From: Halogeometricum pallidum JCM 14848
Lineage (GTDB): Archaea; Halobacteriota; Halobacteria; Halobacteriales; Haloferacaceae
Direction: 5' to 3'
Assembly: GCF_000337095.1 (NCBI RefSeq)
Contig: NZ_AOIV01000006.1
Span: 187,421 to 251,420, forward strand
Length of the DNA stretch: 64,000 nucleotides
Shown piece by piece: positions 1 to 6,599 of the stretch (positions within the stretch are counted from its first letter, which is position 1; each line of letters opens with the position of its first letter). The notes below the pieces were generated by a model. That model was given only the letters and a program-made list of their open reading frames with translations, was not told where the DNA came from and did no database searches. Both the position numbers and the translations under genes were made by a program.

Positions 1-36
1 CTCCACTGTGTCTTTGAGTCGTACCCGTTTGTACAT
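1..36 (-). CDS. rpoE1: DNA-directed RNA polymerase subunit E' (Rpo7), 5' end only
   Basis: Only the first 12 codons lie in the window; they read MYKRVRLKDTVE, which matches the start of archaeal RpoE'/Rpo7, the stalk subunit of RNA polymerase that pairs with Rpo4. The gene runs off the left edge on the minus strand. It sits seven bases downstream of the PIN-domain gene, which overlaps the aIF2-gamma gene. The order aIF2-gamma, PIN protein, rpoE' is common in haloarchaea and supports both the call and co-transcription. The identification rests on a short peptide plus this context. Confidence 0.8.
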   Translation of the reverse strand, partial: MYKRVRLKDTVE

Positions 37-43
37 CGTAGTG

Positions 44-487
44 CTAAGGCTCTGTTATGTCCAGTTTGTTGCGCCCCCTTATACCGATTACCCGTACGCT
101 GCGTTCGAGCAGTCGGTCGCGAAGGGGTCTGTCGTTCGTGACGACGTAGTCGACCCCGCGCTCTGCGAGTTCCACCACGGCGTCGTCAGCGTACGTCTCC
201 TCGGCGTCGACGACACGACATCGGTCGGCGGCGAGGTCCGACCCGACGCTCGCCGCGACGGCCTCGGTCCCGCCCCCCGCGGAGAGTTTCTCCAACTCCC
301 TCACGACGGGTTCCGGGACCACGAGGTCGGCGTTCGCGGCCAGCAGTCGGTCGAGTTCCTCGAACACCCGGACGTCGAGTTCCACGGGCATCATCAGCGC
401 GTTCGTGTCGAGCAGCACCGTCGTCGCTGCCCGCTCTGCGCCCGGGTTCGTCTCCGAGTCCGTCCGGTGTCGTGTCTCCGTCGTCAC
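44..487 (-). CDS. PIN-domain protein (FCF1/VapC-like) downstream of aIF2-gamma
   Basis: A 147-residue protein with a PIN fold, normally a Mg-dependent ribonuclease. Visible acidic positions are the [10 protein letters not shown] strand, the E of [12 protein letters not shown], a central acidic pair ([11 protein letters not shown]) and [12 protein letters not shown] near the C-terminus. I chose the GTG at 487 because its GTGA overlaps the TGA stop of the aIF2-gamma gene, an arrangement typical of translational coupling. An in-frame ATG at 568 would give 27 more residues but lies inside the upstream gene. No antitoxin gene is adjacent and the position in a translation/RNA polymerase operon is conserved, so an RNA-processing role is more likely than a toxin. 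Substrate unknown. Confidence 0.82.
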   Translation of the reverse strand: MTTETRHRTDSETNPGAERAATTVLLDTNALMMPVELDVRVFEELDRLLAANADLVVPEPVVRELEKLSAGGGTEAVAASVGSDLAADRCRVVDAEETYADDAVVELAERGVDYVVTNDRPLRDRLLERSVRVIGIRGRNKLDITEP

Positions 488-1716
488 TTGAGGGTCCCGA
501 TACCGATGAGGCGCCATCGAGCGCCGACGCGGCGGTTGATGGCTATCTTCGCACCCTCGGCGGCGCAAACGGGGCGCTTCAGCGAGACTTCGGCCTCGCC
601 CGAGCGCGCACTCGTCACCGCGCCGACGGTGGTCGCCGTGCCGACGGTGAGCATCAGCGGCTCGCCCGTCGATATCTCGTCGATGGTCTCCTCGTCCTCG
701 CCGACGACCCGTTCGAGCAGTTCCACGTCCATCGTGAACTCCTCGCGCGTCGGCGGTAGCGTCTCGGGTTCGCCCGCGACCTGTCCGGCGAGGGCGTCAC
801 CTTTCGTCAGGCTCGGGTCGAGACCGGTCCCGACGCCGCAGAGGCCGCCGGGTCGCACCTCGTCGGTCATCTGCCCGCCGGCCTGCAGCGAGCGGATTTC
901 GGTCGTGATGGGTCGCCACTCGGTCTGTCCGCCTTCGTCGACCTCGCGGCCGGGGCGGAGTTCGATCTCCTCGCCCTGCGAGAGTTTCCCTTCGACGACC
1001 GACCCGCCGATGACGCCGCCGGAGAGATCCTCCCACGTCGTGCCGGGTCGGTTGATGTCGAACGACCGCGCGGTGAACATCCGCGCGGCCTCCGTCTCGT
1101 CGCGCTCGGGCGTCGGAATCTCGCGCTCGATGGCGTCGATGAGGAGGTCGATGTTGACCTCCTGCTGGGCGCTGATGGGGACGATGGGGGCGTCCTCGGC
1201 GACCGTGCCCTTCACGAACTCCTGGATCTGTTCGTAGTTCTCGACCGCGCGGTCGCGGTCGACGAGGTCGACCTTGTTCTGGGCGACCACGATGTTGTCG
1301 ATGCCGATGATATCGAGCGCCATCAGGTGCTCTTCGGTCTGCGCCTGCGGGACCTCCTCGGTCGCGGAAACGACGAGGACGGCACCGTCCATGATGGCCG
1401 CGCCCGAGAGCATCGTCGCCATGAGCGTCTCGTGGCCGGGCGCGTCGACGAACGATACGGTTCTGAGAACGTCGGTCTCCTCGCCGTCTTCGTCCGTCTC
1501 CTCGACGGTGTAGCACTCCGGCGGATCGATGCCGGGAATCTGTCGGAACGTCGCGTCTGCGTAACCGAGGCGGATGGAGATGCCGCGTTTCATCTCCTCG
1601 GAGTGCTGGTCGGTCCACGACCCCGACAACGCCTGCACGAGCGTCGTCTTTCCGTGGTCGACGTGACCGACGAGTCCGATGTTCACCTCCGGTTGCTGTG
1701 GATTTTGTGTCACCAT
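484..1716 (-). CDS. eif2g: Translation initiation factor aIF2 subunit gamma
   Basis: A 410-residue GTPase, the core subunit of the heterotrimer that delivers Met-tRNAi to the small ribosomal subunit. The G1 motif GHVDHGKT is at residues 17-24, followed by the G3 motif DAPGHE and the G4 motif NKVD, then two beta-barrel domains of the EF-Tu type. The start at [10 protein letters not shown] was chosen because the family begins about 15 residues before G1; an upstream in-frame start at 1818 would add an unrelated 34-residue tail. The usual zinc-knuckle region between G1 and G3 has only one Cys (PECYTVEE). The stop overlaps the start of the PIN gene by four bases. Confidence 0.96.
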   Translation of the reverse strand: MVTQNPQQPEVNIGLVGHVDHGKTTLVQALSGSWTDQHSEEMKRGISIRLGYADATFRQIPGIDPPECYTVEETDEDGEETDVLRTVSFVDAPGHETLMATMLSGAAIMDGAVLVVSATEEVPQAQTEEHLMALDIIGIDNIVVAQNKVDLVDRDRAVENYEQIQEFVKGTVAEDAPIVPISAQQEVNIDLLIDAIEREIPTPERDETEAARMFTARSFDINRPGTTWEDLSGGVIGGSVVEGKLSQGEEIELRPGREVDEGGQTEWRPITTEIRSLQAGGQMTDEVRPGGLCGVGTGLDPSLTKGDALAGQVAGEPETLPPTREEFTMDVELLERVVGEDEETIDEISTGEPLMLTVGTATTVGAVTSARSGEAEVSLKRPVCAAEGAKIAINRRVGARWRLIGIGTLK

Positions 1717-1857
1717 TGACCTCCTGAGAGTAATCTTGGGGAAGTTTCGCCCCGAACGACTGATAAAGTTGCTGTTCTCGTGCCGTTCGAGTGCGTCGCG
1801 TGCCACCGAGACACGCATTAACGCGCGATTCGTCCCGTCAGCGTCCCCCGCCCGACG

Positions 1858-2712
1858 TTACTCGACGCGGCGCATCAGGCCGAACAGTTCCTCTCGGTAC
1901 GCGTCGGGCGTCAACCCGAGGTCGATGTCCACGCTGAGGTCGATGGCCGCCGAGGGCGACTCCGTCACCTCGCGCGCGAAGTTCGCCGCCGGGTAGGCGC
2001 CGCCGGCGACGAGCACCGAGTCGCTCGCTATCCACGCCGCGAGGTGGCCCGCGACGGGTATCTCGCCGCCCTCGATGGTTATCGGCTCCGCGCCGACGTC
2101 GACGCTGAAGCCCTCGAAGGCGTACGCCGCCTCGTACTCCGTCAGGCGGGCCGAGGCGCCCGAGGCCACCTCGAACGTCCCCGTGTCGACCTGTTCGACC
2201 GGCCCGAGGCCGGCCTCCTTCAGGCGCGCCTCGAACTGCGCCCGCGACTGCGACTCCACCTGACCGAGCAGTTCCTTCCGGCCCGCGCCGGCGGGCAGAC
2301 TCGTCAGGTCGGGGTCGAACGTCACCCGCGAGGCGAAGAACGTGGCGAACTGACCGGACGCCTGCCCGAGCGTCTTCTCGGCTATCTCGGTGCGCAGTTC
2401 GGCGTCCTCGTAGAGGAGCGTTCGCGTCGACGCCGTCACCGTCACCGGCCCGGCATCCTGCTCGAACGCCGGGTCCTGCGTCACGTCGTCCGCCTGCTCC
2501 CATCCGCCCTCGGAGAGTCGCTGCTCCGGCACGACCGGCGGCCGCCGCGCCGCGCTGACGGTTCCCGACGCGCCGCTACATCCGGCGAGGGCCGCGGTTC
2601 CCGCCGCGGCCGCGAGGCCGAGGAACGCGCGCCGTCGGTGAGTCGCCCCCTCCCGTCCGTTCGGTCCGTTCGATCCGTTCGTCTCGATACCCGATTTTGT
2701 GTCCCCGTCCAT
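1858..2712 (-). CDS. Tat-exported lipoprotein, DUF6517-like
   Basis: A 284-residue exported protein. A twin-arginine stretch (RRR at 26-28) is followed by a hydrophobic, Ala-rich segment and a lipobox LAGC with Cys 45, so the mature protein should be lipid-anchored to the outer face of the membrane. The rest is acidic with no catalytic motif I recognise. It resembles a haloarchaea-specific family that I believe is DUF6517; function unknown. It is transcribed on the minus strand upstream of aIF2-gamma but is separated by about 140 bases and is probably its own unit. The intergenic stretch to the divergent gene at 2818 is about 105 bases and must hold both promoters. Confidence 0.75.
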   Translation of the reverse strand: MDGDTKSGIETNGSNGPNGREGATHRRRAFLGLAAAAGTAALAGCSGASGTVSAARRPPVVPEQRLSEGGWEQADDVTQDPAFEQDAGPVTVTASTRTLLYEDAELRTEIAEKTLGQASGQFATFFASRVTFDPDLTSLPAGAGRKELLGQVESQSRAQFEARLKEAGLGPVEQVDTGTFEVASGASARLTEYEAAYAFEGFSVDVGAEPITIEGGEIPVAGHLAAWIASDSVLVAGGAYPAANFAREVTESPSAAIDLSVDIDLGLTPDAYREELFGLMRRVE

Positions 2713-2817
2713 AGCCGCCTCTCGCCCCCGTTCGTTAAAGTATCTTCCCGCGAATTATCTGATTTGATATACGACGTGCGAGTCGCTTTTTGCCGCTCCG
2801 CGTCCACAGTCCCGTAC

Positions 2818-3801
2818 GTGCACGCCGACCCCGACCGACCGCGGGAGTTCGCCTTCGAACTCGCCCTCTGTTCGCACCTCGAGGAGGCGACCGACTGGGT
2901 GCTCGGCCGGCAACTCGGCGCCGCCGTCGCCGCGCCCGCCCGCCGCATCGTCGACGTGTGCGGTCTCGTCCCCGGCCCGGCGTTCGACGACCGCGCGGCC
3001 GTCTCCGCGCGGACGATTCCGGTCCGCGTGGTGACCAGCGACGTGGGCGTCGGCGAGGCGGTGTTCTGGCGCGACGCCTTCGACTGCCACCGCGAGACGG
3101 CGCGGGAGACGGTGGACGCCGCCGTCGAGGCGGGTTTCTTCGACTCGGAGGTCCGCGGCGGCCGCGAGTACGTCCGACGGACGACGCGCTATCCCGAGGA
3201 CTGGTTCGCGTCGCTCGTCGGCGTCGAGAACAAACCCGACTTGGACGTCCCCGGCGACCTCGAACGCCAACTCCGCACGGACGTCTCGCTCGGCCTGTTC
3301 GACGAGGTGGTGCTCGCCACGGAGAGCTACGTCACCCGCGCGCACCTCAACCGCCTCCCCGATGCCGTCGGCGTCTGGCGGTTCGACCCCGAAGCGGGCG
3401 AGCGAACGGTCGTCCGCGAAGCGACGCCGCTGGAGACGACCGCTCCGGGCGTCGAACTCGTCGCCGAGCACCCCCTTCGGACCGACGTGGCAGTCGTCTC
3501 GGAAGAAGAAAAGCGCCGCGCCCGACTCCGCGTCGCCGAGCGGACCTACGGCAAGGGTTGGCGGACGTACGAGTTCCCCCCGTGCGCCGACGCGCGGGCC
3601 ACCGACGACGGCCGCCCCTACTGCACGCACTTCGGCCGCGTTGTCGACCCCGCCCGCGACTGCGGCGGCGACTGCCCGGCGTTCGAGGCGGGCGACTCGC
3701 CCGCCGTCGACGTCGCTGCGCTCCGGGACGACCGGACGCCGTGGGTCGCGGACCCCGCGGGCGTCGCGCGCCGACAGAGCGGGCTGGACCGGTTTCTCTG
3801 A
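2818..3801 (+). CDS. DUF5787-type protein, possible PD-(D/E)XK nuclease with cysteine cluster
   Basis: A 327-residue haloarchaeal protein. The start is GTG at 2818 (MHADPDRPREF), about 30 bases after a TATA-like gctttttgcc; the frame stays open far upstream but that stretch is the shadow of the lipoprotein gene. I associate the FAFELALC opening with the DUF5787 family. What I see: GVENKPDL at 135-142 followed by LERQLRTDVSLGLFDEVV at 148-165, which resembles motif III (E-x-K) and the following Q-containing helix of RecB-like PD-(D/E)XK nucleases. Four C-terminal Cys at 256, 269, 282 and 286, plus Cys 18 and 48, recall the Fe-S clusters of Cas4 and AddB. The nuclease reading is my inference; no assay is known to me. 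Confidence 0.68.
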   Translation: MHADPDRPREFAFELALCSHLEEATDWVLGRQLGAAVAAPARRIVDVCGLVPGPAFDDRAAVSARTIPVRVVTSDVGVGEAVFWRDAFDCHRETARETVDAAVEAGFFDSEVRGGREYVRRTTRYPEDWFASLVGVENKPDLDVPGDLERQLRTDVSLGLFDEVVLATESYVTRAHLNRLPDAVGVWRFDPEAGERTVVREATPLETTAPGVELVAEHPLRTDVAVVSEEEKRRARLRVAERTYGKGWRTYEFPPCADARATDDGRPYCTHFGRVVDPARDCGGDCPAFEAGDSPAVDVAALRDDRTPWVADPAGVARRQSGLDRFL

Positions 3802-3829
3802 GCGGTGTCGGGTTCGGACTCGGACCCGG

Positions 3830-4042
3830 TCAGTTCTCCTCGTCCTCTTCGCGTTCGTCCGCGCGCTCCCTCCGGTCGGTGTAGACGAGGCCGACGGTCA
3901 CGACGAATCCGAGAACGAGCACGAAGATGGCGCCGCCGACGAAGTCGACGCGACCCGTCAGTGCGACCGAGACGGCCGCGTAGACGACGCCGCCCACGAC
4001 GGCGCTGCCGACGGCGTACGGGAGGCCGGGCGGGGTCTCCAC
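3830..4042 (-). CDS. Small two-helix membrane protein
   Basis: A 70-residue protein with two predicted membrane segments (about residues 9-29 and 35-53) and a short highly charged C-terminal tail (RRERADEREEDEEN). It starts seven bases after the stop of the MBL-fold gene on the same strand, so it is probably the last gene of the AAA-MBL-membrane operon. No family is recognised. The acidic tail would lie in the cytoplasm if both helices cross the membrane. Confidence 0.6.
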   Translation of the reverse strand: METPPGLPYAVGSAVVGGVVYAAVSVALTGRVDFVGGAIFVLVLGFVVTVGLVYTDRRERADEREEDEEN

Positions 4043-4049
4043 GGTCGAT

Positions 4050-4874
4050 TCAGAGCTCGTAGCGCTCGCCGTCGAGCGCCAGCGGTTCCTCGAACGCCTC
4101 TTCGACCGGGTAGAAGTGAGCCGTGTGGACGAGTCGGGTTCGCTCGGCGCCGACGTCCTCGGCGAGGTCCAGCGCCCCCTCCCGCGTCATGTGCTTCGTG
4201 CCGAACGTCCGCGGGACGCCCTCGGCGTCGTGGTGCTTGCCGCCGAGCGGGTGGTGCTCGCAGAGCGACGCCGGGACGATGGCGTCCGCCAGAAAGAGGT
4301 CGGAGTTCGCGAGCACCTCCTTGGACTCCTCGGGGACGCCGTAGCTCGTATCCCCCGACAGCGAGAGCTTCGCGCCCGTCTCGGGGTCCTCGACGGCCAG
4401 CCCGTAGCAGACGAGGGGCGGGTGGTCGACCGGTACGAGCGTCACGTCGAGACCGCACGTCCGGAACGTCTCGAAGGGAGTCCGCTCGCGCACCGTGATT
4501 CGGTCGAGGTAGTCGTACTTCTCGGCGATGGTCCCGGCGACGCTCTGTCCCGTCTTCGGGTCCACCTCGTCGGCCGCGTTGACCGACAGGTCGTCGAACA
4601 CCCGGTAGGCGTTCCCGAGGCCGTCGACGTGGTCGAAGTGGACGTGCGTCACGAGTCCCGCGTCCGGGAGCGGAACGTCGTGCGTCAGGAACTGCTGGCG
4701 GAAGTCCGGGCTGAAGTCGACGAGCAGCGACTCGCCGGTCCGCGTGTTCTCGACGTGGACCGAAAAGCGCGACCGCTCGACGCCGCGGGCGCGCGCCTCG
4801 CGACAGGTGTCGCAGTCGCACCCGACGGTCGGCGTGCCCGTGGTGTCGCCCGTTCCGAGGAGGGTGACGCGCAT
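4050..4874 (-). CDS. MBL-fold metal-dependent hydrolase, PhnP-like
   Basis: A 274-residue metallo-beta-lactamase-fold enzyme. It begins MRVTLLGTGDTTGTP followed by a GCDCDTC cysteine motif, the arrangement seen in PhnP/phosphoribosyl cyclic phosphodiesterase-type hydrolases. The metal motif THVHFDHVDG is near residue 87, and later conserved His/Asp (SLSGDTSYG, HTAHFYP) complete a two-metal site. The start was placed at this ATG because the family opens with the first beta strand; upstream in-frame codons are low-complexity. It follows the AAA ATPase gene by 58 bases and precedes a small membrane protein gene. Substrate is probably a cyclic phosphodiester, but this is inferred from the family only. 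Confidence 0.85.
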   Translation of the reverse strand: MRVTLLGTGDTTGTPTVGCDCDTCREARARGVERSRFSVHVENTRTGESLLVDFSPDFRQQFLTHDVPLPDAGLVTHVHFDHVDGLGNAYRVFDDLSVNAADEVDPKTGQSVAGTIAEKYDYLDRITVRERTPFETFRTCGLDVTLVPVDHPPLVCYGLAVEDPETGAKLSLSGDTSYGVPEESKEVLANSDLFLADAIVPASLCEHHPLGGKHHDAEGVPRTFGTKHMTREGALDLAEDVGAERTRLVHTAHFYPVEEAFEEPLALDGERYEL

Positions 4875-4932
4875 CGTCGGGTGTAGGGGACGGCGGGGTG
4901 ATAAGGGTAGTCGAAGGAGAAGGCCGCGACCC

Positions 4933-6321
4933 TCAGTCGTCGTGGGCGTGGTCGTGGGAGTGTCCGTCACCGCTCTCGCCGCCGCCGTCGCCCGCCACCA
5001 ACTGCTCGCCGTCGGACATCATGTCCATGTTCTTGAGGTTGTCCCGCTCCTCGAAGTCCTCCACGGCGTCGAGGATGTCCTCCTGCGTGAGCGACATCCG
5101 CTCTTCGGTGAGGGCTTCGAGGACCGCCTCGCGGAGGACCATCCGGAGGTCGGACCCGGTGAGTCCTTCCGTCCTCTCGGCGACGGAGTCGGGGTCGAAC
5201 TCCGCGACGTCCATCCGCTTGGTGATGATGCGGAGGATGTCCGAGCGCATCTGGCGGTCCGGCTTGGGGAAGTTGACAATCTCGTCGAAACGCCGCCACG
5301 CCGCCGCGTCGAGTTGGTCGGGGTGGTTCGTCGCCCCGATGAGGATGACCTCGTCGCGGATGAGCGAGATGTCGTCGATGCTCTTCAAGAGGGTGTTGAC
5401 GGCGCGCTTGAGGGCGGCGTGCTCGTCCGACCGGCGGGTCTTCGCCACCGAGTCGAACTCGTCGATGAAGAGGATACAGGGGGAGAGCCGTTTGGCCACC
5501 TCGAACGTCTTCTCGACGTTCTTGGCGGTCTCGCCGAGATACTGGCTCGTTATCATCGAGAGTTTCACCTCGACGAACGGGAGGCCGAGTTCGTGCGCGA
5601 GGGCGCGAGAGACGGTCGTCTTCCCGGTCCCCGGTGGGCCGACGAACAGTATCTTGCCTATCTCGCGGAGGCCGATGTCCGCGAGATACTCGCGGTGTTC
5701 GATGGCCTTCATCAGCTTTTGAATCTCCCCCTCCTGGTCCTGCGTCAGTACGAGGTCCGTGAGAGTCATCTCTATCTCCTCGGGCGCGCGGACCTGCACG
5801 AGATCCAGCATCTCGGCGTCCTCCTCCTCGTCGAAGTACTGATCGAGGAGACTGTCGATCCAGACCCGGTCGGCCTGGATGGAGCGTGTCTGTTCGCGCG
5901 CCTCCGCGTGGGTCACGTCGACGTCGTCGCGGCCCTCGACGGCGGCGGCGACCGTCGGGTTCGTCGACAACCGCTCGTGGTCGGCGCGTTCGAGGAACCA
6001 ATCGACCGCCATGTCCGGTTGCGTGAGAGAGATGCGTCCGGAGAAATCCTCACGCTGGGTGAACATGAGGCCCGAGACCGCCTCCCACGGGCGTTCGACA
6101 CCGGTCGCTTTGCGGGCGATGTTGTCGGTCACCACCAGGGGGCGTTCGATGCCGATAGGGGCCGTCTCGTCGTTGTCGTCCTCGTCGTCGTCGTCCGGCG
6201 GATCCGTCCAAAAGACGCGGCGATACCGCGGCGGGAGGTCGTTCTCATCTAACTCACGGTTTTCGGTGTACAGATTCGCCGTGAGGAGGAACTCGACCAC
6301 CTCGAGAGCCGGGTCACTCAT
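4933..6321 (-). CDS. AAA-type ATPase with histidine-rich C-terminus
   Basis: A 462-residue single-AAA protein found widely in haloarchaea. The first 200 residues are a family-specific domain with an acidic stretch (PPDDDDEDDNDE at 41-52). Walker A is GPPGTGKT at 228-235, Walker B CILFIDEFD at 282-290, sensor-1 GATNHPDQ at 329-336 and arginine-finger region AWRRFDE at 341-347. The tail ends in GHSHDHAHDD, a His/Asp cluster that could bind metal. The start MSDPALEVVEF at 6321 fits the family; the longer in-frame start at 6420 runs through intergenic DNA. It is the first gene of the trio with the MBL hydrolase and a small membrane protein. Substrate is unknown; it is not PAN or a clear Cdc48. 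Confidence 0.85.
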   Translation of the reverse strand: MSDPALEVVEFLLTANLYTENRELDENDLPPRYRRVFWTDPPDDDDEDDNDETAPIGIERPLVVTDNIARKATGVERPWEAVSGLMFTQREDFSGRISLTQPDMAVDWFLERADHERLSTNPTVAAAVEGRDDVDVTHAEAREQTRSIQADRVWIDSLLDQYFDEEEDAEMLDLVQVRAPEEIEMTLTDLVLTQDQEGEIQKLMKAIEHREYLADIGLREIGKILFVGPPGTGKTTVSRALAHELGLPFVEVKLSMITSQYLGETAKNVEKTFEVAKRLSPCILFIDEFDSVAKTRRSDEHAALKRAVNTLLKSIDDISLIRDEVILIGATNHPDQLDAAAWRRFDEIVNFPKPDRQMRSDILRIITKRMDVAEFDPDSVAERTEGLTGSDLRMVLREAVLEALTEERMSLTQEDILDAVEDFEERDNLKNMDMMSDGEQLVAGDGGGESGDGHSHDHAHDD

Positions 6322-6415
6322 CCCAACAACGTTACCGTCCGGACGGCATAAGACCGTCGAATACTGCCGACGGCGCGGGGGGAGCCACTGATTCGGACGC
6401 CGAGTAAAACGAACG

Positions 6416-6440
6416 AACACCTATTACTGTATTAGGTGTT
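6416..6440. promoter_or_regulatory. Perfect 8-bp inverted repeat between AAA ATPase and nitrate reductase genes
   Basis: Arms AACACCTA and TAGGTGTT are exact reverse complements separated by nine bases (TTACTGTAT). The element lies in the 278-base AT-rich divergent intergenic region, about 95 bases from the AAA start and 160 bases from the nasA start. Spacing and symmetry suit a dimeric regulator site; a transcription terminator is unlikely because the arms are AT-rich and no gene ends here. The regulator is not identified. Confidence 0.45.
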
Positions 6441-6583
6441 TGATGATGTTGTGTAGTATCAATTATAGGCTTATCTGTCCAACGATTAGCTCTAAGTACT
6501 GTCGTATTTCACAAAGTATCGTGATTCAGATTTCGAGCGGTCGGCAAATCCGCTCTTTCGGTGGCGAACTGTCTACTCTCGGC

Positions 6584-6592
6584 GGGGGAGGT
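6584..6592 (+). promoter_or_regulatory. Shine-Dalgarno deciding the nasA start
   Basis: The sequence GGGGGAGGT lies seven bases before the GTG at 6600. This picks the GTG over the in-frame ATG at 6561 and shows that nasA has a leadered transcript, unlike most genes here that appear leaderless. Confidence 0.6.
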
Positions 6593-6599
6593 GGCGTCC

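Noticed and set aside
44..487. VapC toxin of a toxin-antitoxin pair
   Set aside because: No antitoxin gene adjacent; the gene is coupled to aIF2-gamma, a conserved housekeeping order.
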